In this document: piece after piece, positions 21,801 to 32,339 of the stretch
Layout of the letters: each line of letters starts with the position of its first letter
Position numbering within the stretch: the first letter of the stretch is position 1
Source of the DNA: Ramazzottius varieornatus
Taxonomy: Eukaryota; Tardigrada; Eutardigrada; Parachela; Ramazzottiidae
NCBI GenBank assembly: GCA_001949185.1
Contig: BDGG01000005.1
Location: 682,001-746,000, forward strand
Direction of reading: 5' to 3'
DNA: 64,000 bases
Translations under genes and position numbers: made by a program
The notes under the pieces: generated by a model
What the model was told of the DNA's origin: nothing
Database searches by the model: none
What the model saw: only the letters and a program-made list of their open reading frames with translations

Positions 21801-24800
21801 CAGCGGACTTTTTCTCTCTCGTGCGCCAAAGTCCACTGTTTCCTCCTCCAGAAATCCTCGCTCAACACTTCCGCTCTTCCTGAGACCATCTACGGTTTCA
21901 CGCTGCCTAGTCGGTACAAATGGCGGCTCGGCCAGTCGATGCCGAGCTTCGCGTGGACTGTCAGTTATCCTTCGATCCAAGTCATTCTCAACGTCGGCTG
22001 CATAGCCCCGACTCACTCTGTCGGTTTTGATATTATTGTCATCTAACTGAGATCGTGGGTGTTTGGTGCGAGATTCACTGGTGGACCCTGTTCTTCTTCC
22101 GGGTTCGTCTCTGGAGTCTCCTGCGACATCATTCCTCGCCGCACGGGCCCTCTGAGAGTGCTCCTTTCTGCGAGTTGAACCGTCGTCATCCCGCTGAGCT
22201 TTCGAACCTGGTCGACGGCGCCCACGAAATTCCCCTGAAGGACTCGATCTCTCACGTTCTCTGTCGTTTACGGTATCCTTTGCGTACCCTTGGTCGATAC
22301 TCGCTTTATTACGTTCTCGAACATCACTACGACCATCATTAGGTCGAGATCGACGTGTTGCGGTCCGCGGATAGTCCCTTGTGCCCGCCTTCTCCTCAGA
22401 GTCCACATCACTGCTGTTAATGCGATCGACACTTCTGCGGGCTTGTTTCCTATTCGACCTGCCATCTCGTGGATCATCCGTGCCTAATCTATCGTTTGCC
22501 CTTGATCGACTCGTTTTCTTACGCTCAAGATCGTCCACACTACCATCTTCCGCGTAGTCTCGATCAATAGTCCGTGTCCTAGGCTGGCCAACAGCACGAC
22601 GGTCGAGCGACTGCGAGCGACCTTCTCTATCGGCTGGAGAATCAGCTCTTCCCCTGCTTTTCGCATTACCAGTGTGACCACCGTCGATACTTTCACGACT
22701 GTCCGGTGCGTTATCTCGGTGACCTTCCCGCCCTGACCGACCGCGAGATCGACCGGAAGTGGTCATTCTTCTACGGCCAAAACCGTTCACATTGTCTTCC
22801 AAGTGTCTTCGATCAGTACGAGTATCACGTTCGCTGGCACCACCACGGTCAAGCGGCTGCGAATGACGTCCTCTATCCACCGGAGACGCGGTTCTCCCCC
22901 TGTCTTTCAGATCACCGGTGTTACTGTCGTTCATGTTTCCACGAGTACGTTCCCTGTACAGCGTGTTATCACGTTCAGCAGTCCGACTTGAACGACTACG
23001 AGCTTCACCAGAGGTCCTTGCTAATGCACGACCTGAATTTTCCGTAGCTACTACCTCTTCGTACCCTCGACCAATGCTTGGCGTTCTTCGCCGTCTACGA
23101 GCACGTTGGTCCCTCGTGGCAGAAAGCGGTCTCGCTCCGCTGTTTAACCTGTTGTCTAGCTGATCATTTGAATCTGATCGATTCCGAGCGCCAGCGGAAG
23201 TACGGCTTCTGTTGTATTTCATGTCGTCCGCCGGATCCGCCTGACCTAAGTCCGCACTTTCGCTCTTTCGAGCACGAGTCGCCTTGCTCTCATATCGGTC
23301 GTACGGCACTGAGCGCGCCCTGTTCGATCGACGCTGACTTTCGTACGATGCCCTGGCTCGTTTTCGATCCGTTTCTCTGTCCGCAGCACGATCTTCATCA
23401 CGATCATGGTCCATGCTTTCTGCCCTAGGCTTTCTCTTTCTTGGTTGGGCAATGCCTCGTCTCAAAGAGCTTCTACTCGGCCGGCTGCCGAATCGAGATG
23501 CGTTGGGTCTTCGCTCTACATTGCCTTCCGCGTAAGCCCGATCCACACTTTCCGTCCTTCGAGCTCGAGCAGCCTTGTTCCGGCGTCCGTCATGAGGTTC
23601 TGAGCGCGCTCTGTCAATTTGGCTTTGACTACCGTAAGACACGCTCGCTCGTTTTCGACCTGGTTCCACGTCTGGACCTTCATTGCGAAGACGGTCCGTG
23701 CCTTCTGCTTTACGGTGGCTCTGTCCTGGCTGGAAGGTATCTCGTCTCCAGTGACTTCTGCTCGGTTGGTCACGAGACCCCTCAGAAGCCTTACTTCTGC
23801 TGTTTACTCTCCGTACAACGTCTTCCGCACTACGACGCACTGCATTCTCTGTTCTTCTCCGTACGCCATCTCGCCTGTAGGCACTTGCAGCTGAGCGAGG
23901 TCCACCAGGACGAGCACCATCTATGGTCGTAACCGAGCCTGTCCTTCCCCAATTCCTATCTTCCCTTCCTCCTCCTGCAACGTAACCGTCTTCTTCCTCT
24001 GATGCTTCGCGTTGTCTTCGCTTCTGGCCGTCGCTGCGTTGTGATCGAGCTTCGTGTGAAGGATAAGATTCTCTCCGCGAGAATTCTTCCGACGAGCGCC
24101 GAGACGGCCTCTCTTTTTGACGATTACCATTTAGCTCAGGTCTTTTACTGAGTCCTCTCAGCAGCGACACGTCACTTCGCAGTGACGTCACCGACTGTAG
24201 ACTTCGATCTGCTCCTGTGCGACTGTCCCTATCTCTTGCATCATTACTCCGACGTTCAGCTCGGTTTCGTCGGTTCCATGGTTCTGCCAGTGAGTGCTCC
24301 GAGAAAACTTCACCTTCGTCATTAGCACGTTCGTTTCTCCTCAACCGTTCAACTGGCTGCTTTTGTACCTGTTTCAAAAACCTTGCTGCGTTCCTTACGG
24401 GATCCGAGTACTTCCTCGTACTTCCCCCTTCTTCATCTCTGTCTCTTCTTCTCTGGCGCTTGTTCTGCGGCCCACTACCCTCTCTCCCTCGCGAACTTCT
24501 CTCTCCCTTAGAAGCTCGATCACCCAGAGAAACGTCGGATCGATCCGACATACGATCGGCTGATTCGCCACTTCCTTCACGACGCGCTTCACCACCCTTT
24601 GCTAACTTGCTTCCCTCCTCGAAGTCATCAGCTCGATCTGGTTTTCCCGCTCGAGTAAATCGTGAGCGCCTAGTTTGTCCGCCTGCAGGTTCGTGCTCTA
24701 TTTGAGTCTTACCAGACTGTTCCGAGTACTTGTGGTAGTGCAATGGGCGGTTTCGATCCGAAGGTTCTTTAGGGCGCCTTTCCAGTTGTCCGTTCTCGAC

Positions 24801-26275
24801 GAGGTCGTCGTCGTCACTTCCGTCTTCATCCATTTCGTCCTGTTGCTGCTGTTCCACTTCGCTTATTAGCTGCTGAATGTAATCCCTGTCAACCGTCCAG
24901 CATTATTACAAAGTTTTGTCGATATTGCATCCACTGAACGAGATCCTCAATCTCACCGAATTACTTACAGGTCTCACCTTGGAAGTTGAATGGTATCGCG
25001 GTCATCCGTATGCAAATCCGTTCCATCACTAGGTTTATGCAGTATAGTTTTATTAGTTCTACTCTGCTGTTTTGAAGGAAGAGACCTTCCATCGGTGGGA
25101 AGGCCAAGCTTGCGGTGGTCGGACAGTCGGTCGGTTCCTGGATTGGTGAACGACCTTTTCCTTCGCCTACTCGAGTTATGGTCCTCCATCGAAACGGCCC
25201 CTTCCAGCTCACTATCGCTCGAACCATACCGCTTCGCATTCCCCCCACCCGTGTTTTGTCCACGAGGAAGGTGCTCTGGATAACTTTGCGATCTTTTCTT
25301 CTCTGCCGGGAACAGACCAGACATTGACTGGCGGCTTAGTTGTTTCATGCTCAGATGAAGATGGGAATTTCTGTTTTCCTCTTCGTCGGTTTGTGAGCTT
25401 CGATCAACACTGTCCGCTCTCACGTGAACACTGACACTCTGTGACAGTCGGTGGTTGGTGTCTTGAACTGAAATGTTCTTCACGATACTGACACGACTAC
25501 CGGCGCCCACAGACCGTACGTCTTTCTGTCGGGAGTGGTCGTAGTACTCTAAAGGTTCGGGCGCGCCCCAGCATCCACCGTCGACACACGTACACCCTTC
25601 GCAGTCTTCGCCCTTTCGACCCGGTCCAATCGGACGCTGGAAAGCGCGGAAACTACCGGAAAGAGGTCGGGATATCGTCTTGGGCATTGCAAGAGGAAGC
25701 GCGGAACCTGTCGATCGAGCTGTTTCCCCGTGATAACCTGTAAAAGCAAGGCCGGCATCCAATAAGGCTCTGCTGTACATCAATGCATAGCAAGGGGGAT
25801 CTTGTCGAAGCGACAAAACGTCTAGATGCGTGTGACCAATATTTACCAATGAAGCGCGGAGCCCGTGGATCGTAACCGCAACCTCCATCACTGGAAAAGT
25901 TTTCTCCATGGAGAAAAAACCCTAAAACATAAAGACATTCGCAATGGCGTAATGACTTTTCCAGCTGAAGCCCTCGTATTTTTATATACTGGAAGTGGAC
26001 GTACCGCAAGCACGAGGCAAGTTATGACGTTGAAGTGCCATATTGTCATTAGCAAGACTTTTCCGAATTGACTGCAAAGTAGAGCGACGAGGTGCTCTGC
26101 CCATCGACCGCGACACATTCCGTTCGTTGTTCTTCGCACCGACCATCATCATATTGTTCCGCAGGATGCTGGCTCTGCTCACAGGTACCACGGCTGCAGC
26201 TGCACTACCTAGACTCGGACGATATGGGCGTGGACCATCGCGCTTGTTTGTGGGAAGAGAAATGCTGCGCGACAT
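15801..26275 (-). CDS. giant disordered Arg/Ser/Asp-rich repeat protein
   Basis: I cannot assign a family. Seven exons join in frame: 26275-26005, 25737-24978, 24885-20537 (4.3 kb), 20468-17394 (3.1 kb), 17287-16433, 16373-16033 and 15938-15801, giving 3262 aa. The donor of the sixth exon (GTCATA) is weak; reading through it would instead end the protein five residues later. The protein is highly charged with long RS, RD, RE and SR runs, has no globular domain I can see, and is probably disordered. Residues near the middle carry degenerate repeats with the signature D-R-x-Y-A-E/K-D. About residues 2855-2960 hold eight x-E/D-Q-T motifs spaced 13-18 residues apart. An N-terminal RSSQTDEE motif resembles an LC8 site. 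It is transcribed toward, and directly upstream of, the PACT gene. Confidence 0.8.
16870..17190 (-). repeat. array of eight EQT/DQT motifs in the giant protein
   Basis: The minus-strand translation shows SEQT, SEQT, GEQT, GEQT, GEQT, ADQT, AEQT and AEQT, each preceded by acidic or basic residues such as R-D-x-G. Regular spacing of 13-18 residues suggests a multivalent linear-motif array. LC8-binding arrays such as that of ASCIZ use TQT, so Glu before QT is atypical and the binding partner is a guess. Confidence 0.6.
21836..23545 (-). repeat. degenerate YAED repeats in the giant protein
   Basis: At least seven imperfect units recur within the 4.3-kb exon. Their recognisable part aligns as DRAYAEGN, GRGYEEVV, DRRHLEDNVN, DRDYAEDGSVD, DQGYAKDTVND, SRGYAADVEND and ERGFLEEETVD, usually followed by an E/D-R-R/K cluster. 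Between them lie serine/arginine-rich linkers of about 50-170 residues with phrases such as S-P-x-D-R-x-R-S. Confidence 0.6.
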
Positions 26276-27287
26276 GCTCGGACTGAACTCTGTAGTTGAG
26301 AGAAGTCGATGTAATCCCGGTTACTTTAAACGCGTCTAGAACGACAAAAAGTTAGCGGTTCGGAGGTAATGCGTCTAGGTGGAAAGCCAAGATGATCGAT
26401 CGCCGATCGGTAATCGATCCAGCTTTCGCGTGCTTACCTGTGTTACCGTCACAACATATACAGGGAAGCCAGCAGAAGACCTCAATTATGCTGGACGCGG
26501 AGCTCCGTTCGTGTCATCCATCCACATCCATCACACAAATATTCCCAGGTGTTATCTGCAAGCTAGAATGTAGAGGTGCGGCTGTCAGAAGTCCCCAAAG
26601 CTGATCAGTGGTTCCAGCCAAAACGAGAAACTGAAAACCTTGAAAACAAGACAAAATAAAAGTAGTGCAATCAAGCCGTTCGAAATCAATCCTTTGACAA
26701 GTTAATAACGCTTCGTCGCAATCTCTCGATTAGCCCCAGTGACCATGTTAATTATTATTCCTCCCGTTTTTGTTCCCGATTTTGGAGTCCTTCCATCCCC
26801 CTAAGTTTGTCATACTGCCGACTTAGTCCATGTCTTCCGAACATGAGTTCGCCTTCGGCTTTATGGATCCTGCACTTCTTGAGACTTAGAAGAGATGACC
26901 TGTGTCTTTCAAACAATCTTTGCGATCCCGTCATATGACTCATGTCCCAACCGTCTATCTACATCTGTTAGGCTCTCCGATCTCATCAAAGCCAGCTTCT
27001 AACCGAAGTGCTTCATGTGGCTGATCACACAGGTGAGCTGCCGACAATGCTTACGGAGACGAACGAGTAGTTTGTGTCGGGCCGAAGGTTTCGGTGTTGA
27101 GCATGCCATAGGCTTGTACAATTATGACTTAGTGTTATTTTCCATTAGGAGCTGTTCTCTCGTCGACATCGCCGTGGAGACTTCAACAACGGAAACCTCT
27201 CGCTTAACTACCGGCAGGCCAGGCGTTACCGGTCGCCGTTCGCGTAGTGCCGAAGTTTTCTCACCGTCACCCATCTGTACGGACAAC
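26276..27287. other. divergent upstream region, giant gene / RyR-repeat gene
   Basis: It separates the giant gene's ATG (minus) from the RyR-repeat ATG (plus). An acceptor-like TTATTTTCCATTAG ends near 27150, and the frame stays open from there to 27288, so the RyR-repeat protein may have an N-terminal extension from an upstream exon. I cannot identify that exon. Confidence 0.4.
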
Positions 27288-28214
27288 ATGTCGTTGTCTT
27301 CTGGTGTGATGGACGTGGTAGATATGCTGTCAGAGAACCTTCACGAAGTATGGTCCGTAAACAAGATCGACGCGGGCTGGAGGTATGGAGCAAATAGAGA
27401 CGATGTCGCCAAAACGACACCTTGCCTCACGTATTACGCGGACCTAACAGATGTGGACCGAAGTTACGATATGACACTAACCGTGGAAACGCTCAAGTAA
27501 GCTAGACGGGAGCTCGGCAAAATTGGTTTTTCAAGTGGCGCACTTTCTTGGGTAATTTCACCGAGAACGCGCGCCATTTTGGGAGGATAGTCTTGTCGAG
27601 TTCGTTTTCAAACTTACACACATTACCAAAGTATTATCCTTGCCCGAAACTCGACTAAGGTGCTTGCTGAGGGATTTAATTTCGATATTCCATAGGACAT
27701 TGAAGGCACTAGGACACGAACCGCACCCGATAGACGGACTTCGGCGGAAGCTTCCGCTGCTAGAGGTTTCCGAGTCATATCGACAGTCCACTGGTTACAA
27801 GCCTGCCCCCTTTGATCTCTCCGCCGTCAAGGTGGATCATGAAGTCGATAAACTGATCGAGGTCCTAGCAGCTAACTTACATGACATATGGGCCAAGAAC
27901 CGCATAAAGGAAGGATGGAAGTTTGGTCAGAGTGAAGACAACCAGTGCAAAAAGAGTCCGAACCTCGTTCCTTACGACAAGGTAGACTGGACCCTGAAGA
28001 AAGCTAATCGGTAAGAAACTCTGACTCTCTTCTCACTACTCGACCTATACTGTCCCTAACTACCTTTCGTTTCTGCAGAGATTCCGTTCAAACAATCATC
28101 AAGTGCCTGATTGCTTACGGCTGCAATCTTCGAGCAACCAATACGCCTTCTGAAGCAAGTATCCATCACCTAGCTCCCCGATCTGTTTCAAAGACCGGTT
28201 CCCAACTCCAGTGA
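27288..28214 (+). CDS. stand-alone tandem RyR-repeat protein
   Basis: Three exons (27288-27496, 27696-28010, 28079-28214) join in frame and give 219 aa from the first ATG of the domain. The protein consists of two RyR repeats (Pfam RyR family). The first, about residues 8-95, has MLSENLHEVWSVNKIDAGW and RDDVAKTTPCL. A linker carries TGYKPAPFDLS. The second, about 118-205, has LAANLHDIWAKNRIKEGW, NLVPYDKVD and RDSVQTIIKCLIAYGCN. This matches the order and spacing of the cytoplasmic tandem repeat of the ryanodine receptor calcium channel, but no channel, SPRY or MIR regions are nearby. The flanking genes leave no room for a full receptor. The frame is intact and splice sites are good, so it does not look like a decaying pseudogene. 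It may be an independent adaptor or a diverged duplicate of a receptor segment. Confidence 0.85.
27508..27608. repeat. family 1 element in RyR-repeat intron 1
   Basis: It begins GGGAGCTCGGCAAAATTGG and contains arms TCAAGTGGCGCAC and GCGCGCCATTTTGG. It ends GTCTTGTCGAGTTCGTTT, the counterpart of the left outer arm. It fills half of the 199-bp intron. Confidence 0.75.
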
Positions 28215-28723
28215 CTGTGATGATGAGGACTGCCTTACGCTTTACCTATTTTGGAATTGTATTTTTGTTGCCTTTTCGTAATAATCCATGCACCTTGATT
28301 TAACTTCCTCTACGCATTGTTAATTTCGTTTTGTTTGTTGATTCAAGTACCTGGACCTTGTTCGTACTGCGGCTCCCACCGCGGTATCCTTTTGAAGTTT
28401 CTAGTAACAAGGAAGTGGAAGGTCGTTTCTCATGTCACTGTCAACCGAAAGAACCTTTATAACGAACTGCACAAGTGACAAGGAGGTGGCCGTGAAGTAG
28501 ATGCCGCAGACAGAGTCATAATTATATTCTGCCGCAGATGAACTGAGCTCATGGAGTTCTGGGCTTCTGGCCACAACTCACACGAGGTATAACTACTGCA
28601 CAGAAATGATGGAAAATAATCTACAGGGACAGATACAGGCATAAATATACTCTAACTGAACTAGCGCAACATTACGCTAGACACGCACATATTGTAGAAT
28701 TCCTTAGAAGTAAGCTCCTCTTT
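28215..28723. other. convergent 3' region of RyR-repeat gene and SDHB
   Basis: The stretch lies between two stop codons on opposite strands. I see no coding region, no clear poly(A) signal and no repeat of the two families. Confidence 0.4.
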
Positions 28724-29852
28724 CTACTGCTTCACCGCATTCATAGCCTTGTTCTTCAGCGTTTCGTGCGACGTAGTGTCTTTAGTCGCCAATCCAGCCA
28801 GCAGCTTCTTAATTTCACCAATAGCTCGTCCAGGATTCAGATGCTTCGGGCATGTTCGTGCGCAACTCATGATAGTGTGGCACCTGTAGACGGAGAAGGG
28901 ATCCCGAAGCGCGTCCAGACGCTCAGCTGTAGCTTCGTCTCGCGAATCGATGATCCAACGGTAGGCTTGCATCAGCACCGCAGGTCCCAGGTACTTATCC
29001 CCATGCCACCAGTAGCTGGGACAAGCCGTCGAACAGCAAGCGCAGAGGATACATTCGTACAGGCCATCAAGACGAGAACGATCGTCGATGGTTTGCAAGA
29101 GCTGCTCCTTTCCAACGGTCTCATCTTTGCGCTTGAGGTAGGGCTGAATCGACGCATACTGAACGTAGAAGTTTGAAAGATCAGGAACGAGGTCCTTCAC
29201 TACGTACATGTGAGGCAAGGGATAGATCTGCAAAAACGACCATCAGCATGAAATAAAACTGAATTCCGAAAATGGCAGGCCGCTAGCAGCAATCATTCCG
29301 TCCGGAAACGAACATGCAAGCTCAGAAGCTAACAGCATGGCCTACCAAATTTTGAAAGTAAGCGAACTACACACTCGCCTTGGATTGTTTACTGGTGTCT
29401 GGATCAATTCGCGCAATACAAGCCAGCGTGTTTCCTCCACCAATGTTCATGGCGCACGATCCGCAGATACCTTCCCGGCACGATCGACGGAAAGTCAACG
29501 TGGGATCCACTTCGTTCTTGATCTTTATGAGGGCATCCAGCACCATGGGACCACAGGTGTTCAAGTCCACTTCGTAGGTCTGCATGCGGGGCTTGTCTCC
29601 TGGCCTGTCTGGATCCCACCGATAGACGGAAAACTGCTTGATCTTGGGGGCCTTGGTCTTCTCCTTGGATGTCTGGTCCGTCTTGTCGCTAGCTGGCCCC
29701 ATGGTGGTCCCTGTCGAGCTGGGTTTAGGAGCATGATGTCCACCCACTCCGATGGCTGTCTGTGTACTCGCACAACGTGATATGGCTACTGATGCGTTCT
29801 TCCATAGTCCGACTTGTCGACAGAGAACGCCAGCTCCTGTGGTCGACATCAT
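28724..29852 (-). CDS. SDHB: succinate dehydrogenase iron-sulfur subunit
   Basis: Subunit B of mitochondrial complex II; it passes electrons from the flavoprotein to ubiquinone. Exons 29852-29379 and 29227-28724 give 325 aa, somewhat longer than the usual 280 or so because of a Ser/Thr/Lys-rich N-terminal stretch after the presequence. The [2Fe-2S] cysteines are in CREGICGSC and the downstream C of GGGNTLAC. The [4Fe-4S] and [3Fe-4S] ligands are in [16 protein letters not shown] and [18 protein letters not shown]. The intron appears to use a GC donor (AAG|GCGAGT), because that join gives [13 protein letters not shown], matching the family without insertion. The only in-phase GT donor nearby would add two residues. 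It is divergent from RPS19. Confidence 0.95.
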
Positions 29853-30378
29853 AACTGATTACTGCGACAATTTGAAAGGAGAGAAATAAGTCTACAGGTC
29901 CTCGAAAATATGGGGAAATTAAAGAAAAAAATTGAAGTTTTGATGCAGAGGAATTTTCGCGATGAAAACGTCGTTGACTGATGACGTCATTCAGAGTGTT
30001 GGAAATTCCCACGTCAGCGCAGCGATTCGAAAGCTACTGCAGCGATTCGACTCACTATTCAGTCTATGCTCTGGATAAAATTTGCTCTATGCCTTGCCAT
30101 CCCCTTAAGGATTGCGTATTTATGTCGTGGTCCGTAGTTCTTCGCTGGAAATACTTCATCGGCCACTTCTGGCGACTGGAATGTGTCGCCTGACTCGACC
30201 CGAGCTTTTCTGAATTTCGTATCCGAATAATCCGATTTTATTTTCTCCTGCATCTTTCTTCTGGAGTTTGGTGTCTGAAGATTTTTCCGCGTCCAGAGGA
30301 GCAGCTCCTGCAAATAGACAATATACACCTTAGCTTCTGGAATATCGTTGCTTGAGCCGAAACAGATTTCTCTGCAGA
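29853..30378. promoter_or_regulatory. shared divergent promoter region, SDHB / RPS19
   Basis: Both genes start outward from this 526-bp region. It holds a palindromic CRE-type site, ATGACGTCAT at 29981-29990, and a repeated 12-mer GCAGCGATTCGA at about 30017 and 30041. An acceptor-like TTTCTCTGCAG directly before the RPS19 ATG suggests a 5'-UTR intron. Bidirectional action is inferred from layout only. Confidence 0.5.
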
Positions 30379-31298
30379 ATGCCAAAAGTCAGCGTGAAGG
30401 ATGTCAACCAGCAGGAGTTCGTCCAGGAGCTCGCCAACTATCTGAAGAAGTAAGAATACTCTTCGTTCTTCAAGTCTGTTCTACTTTATATTTGATTTTC
30501 TATGCAGGAAGGGACAGCTCAAAGTTCCTGACTGGGTGGATGTTGTGAAGACGGGACGATTCAAGGAGTTATCTCCATCAGATGAGGACTGGTTTTATAC
30601 TCGTGCCGGTAAGCAGTAGCTTTCGTTTGATTGTTCGTATATTGATTCATCCATTCTGTGCTGGAATACTGTATGTACGTCTGATCACACTATATTTCTC
30701 TTCGGCTGACAAGCATATACTGTTGCTTGCAGCTTCTATCGCACGAAGACTTTACATAAGATCCCCCACTGGAATTGGAGCTTTCACCCGAGTGTATGGC
30801 GGTAAGTTTGAAGATCACCATGACGTCCAAATCTCACTTGCTGCTGAGGTCTACAGGGACGGTTATCTTCCGCAGGTCGTAAACGAAATGGTTCAACGCC
30901 TGCCCACTACTGCAAAGCTTCCTCCTCGATTATCCGCAAGGCTGTTCAAGGACTTGAAGCATTGAAGTTGGTGGAAACTGATCCTGAGAATGGGTACGTA
31001 GACGCTCTCAGCATATTATCTCAGTTTGACGTGCAATGCATTCATACTGAATGATGACGCTTTTATCCCGAATAACCATGAGGGTTTTACTGATTTAATG
31101 AGTCTGATCAGTCCCGTAAGACTACGAAGATTTTTCAACATGACGGTTCAGAATTTTGTATTCGGTTACCGTAATCATCATGCTTTGTGTGTTTGCAGTG
31201 GCCGTCGATTGTCTCCTCAAGGCAGAAGGGATCTGGACCGAATTGCTGCTCAGCTGTGGAAGAGATCGAAGGAAGTCACCAACGAAATGGACGCATAG
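30379..31298 (+). CDS. RPS19: 40S ribosomal protein S19 (eS19)
   Basis: Small-subunit ribosomal protein needed for 18S rRNA 3' maturation in eukaryotes. Five exons (30379-30449, 30508-30608, 30733-30801, 30876-30993, 31199-31298) give 152 aa, close to the usual 145. Conserved stretches appear in order: [40 protein letters not shown], then [13 protein letters not shown] and [14 protein letters not shown]. The longer open frame that continues past 30801 is intronic; the family sequence resumes exactly at 30876. AATAAA at 31456-31461 is the likely poly(A) signal. Confidence 0.96.
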
Positions 31299-31455
31299 TT
31301 TCTAAGTTTGTTAATATCGTCGAGACGGCTTTCCATTGGACAGTTTCGTTCTGGGAATTCTGTTCATCGGTAGTAATGCTTCTCGACATGGGGCGTTTGT
31401 GCAGCAGATTTCAGTGCGAGGTTATGAATACGAGCTGCACCTGCGTCTCTTCTTG

Positions 31456-31461
31456 AATAAA
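31456..31461 (+). terminator. poly(A) signal AATAAA, RPS19
   Basis: Canonical hexamer about 155 bp past the RPS19 stop codon. Confidence 0.6.
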
Positions 31462-32161
31462 ACGTTGGAACGAACCCTTCAACCGAGGCAATGATTCTCC
31501 GGTCTGACTAAACCGTGAAGCTTTTCGATGAGGAGCTTCTGCCTGATGGCGTTTTTGAGCCTTTTGGTGGTCTTCGAAACTGTAAGACCTAACAGAGTTC
31601 TTTCAAGCCGTAGATATCAACTTGAGCTCATCTGTCATTCCGTTTTGCTGTCTTGAGTTGACATGCGTAGGCTCTCCTGATGTCGTCCGTGTTGATAAGT
31701 CTAAGCTGGACCGCTCAAGACGGAAGTCGAGAACTGGAACACCACCTACCTACAGAGGGCGCTGCGTACTTCAGAAGTTCAGGGTCCCTTTTGTCAATGC
31801 GTCTAACTTAGCAAACCAGCGTGATCGTACAGTCACACTTGGGAGGTCTCTGCAGATCGTTACTCTCCCGTTCATGCTGATGTGTGTACGAGGATCGAAA
31901 CATCAACTACGAAACAAGTTTTAATTATGGAGCAAAGGTGAAAATGTGCAGGGAAATGTTTGAAGGTAAAGACTAAGAGAACGGTTGTACAGCCATTATG
32001 ACCCCTGAGAAAAGCTAGATGCCATGTACAAGCGCAAACGCCGCAAAAAAACTACTAGGTTACAGCACAAACCACCAAAAGATGCGATCAGTTAGTAATT
32101 ATATAGATTCTACCAGTCATGAAGCAAAACTACTAAGTTTAGGATACCAACAGAATTCAAC

Positions 32162-32167
32162 TTTATT
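32162..32167 (-). terminator. poly(A) signal AATAAA, nuclear receptor
   Basis: The plus strand reads TTTATT. On the minus strand this is AATAAA about 175 bp past the receptor stop. Confidence 0.5.
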
Positions 32168-32339
32168 ATATGGAATAGATCTTCTGAACCAAAAACACTC
32201 TTGAACCGCCGTGGTGAACACCCGAAAGATTATATTTCTCCGAATCAAAGCAGCTAGAAGGGCAAAGGCGACACCACGTATGCCCATTAAGCCTGTCTAA
32301 CTACACATTAAAAGCTTTATAGTTAATTTTAAGTCCAAA

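Larger units (their letters stand above)
31299..32339. other. 3' region of RPS19 and nuclear receptor gene
   Basis: This is the convergent region between two stop codons. It contains the RPS19 poly(A) signal (31456-31461) and, on the minus strand, AATAAA from TTTATT at 32162-32167, about 175 bp past the nuclear receptor stop. The open frames at 31622-31924 and 32019-32204 lack any domain. No further gene seen. Confidence 0.5.

Noticed and set aside
30802-30965. Read-through of RPS19 exon 3 into a longer open frame
   Set aside because: The read-through frame (KFEDHHD...) does not match eS19. Using the GTAAGT donor at 30802 and the acceptor at 30875 restores the family sequence.
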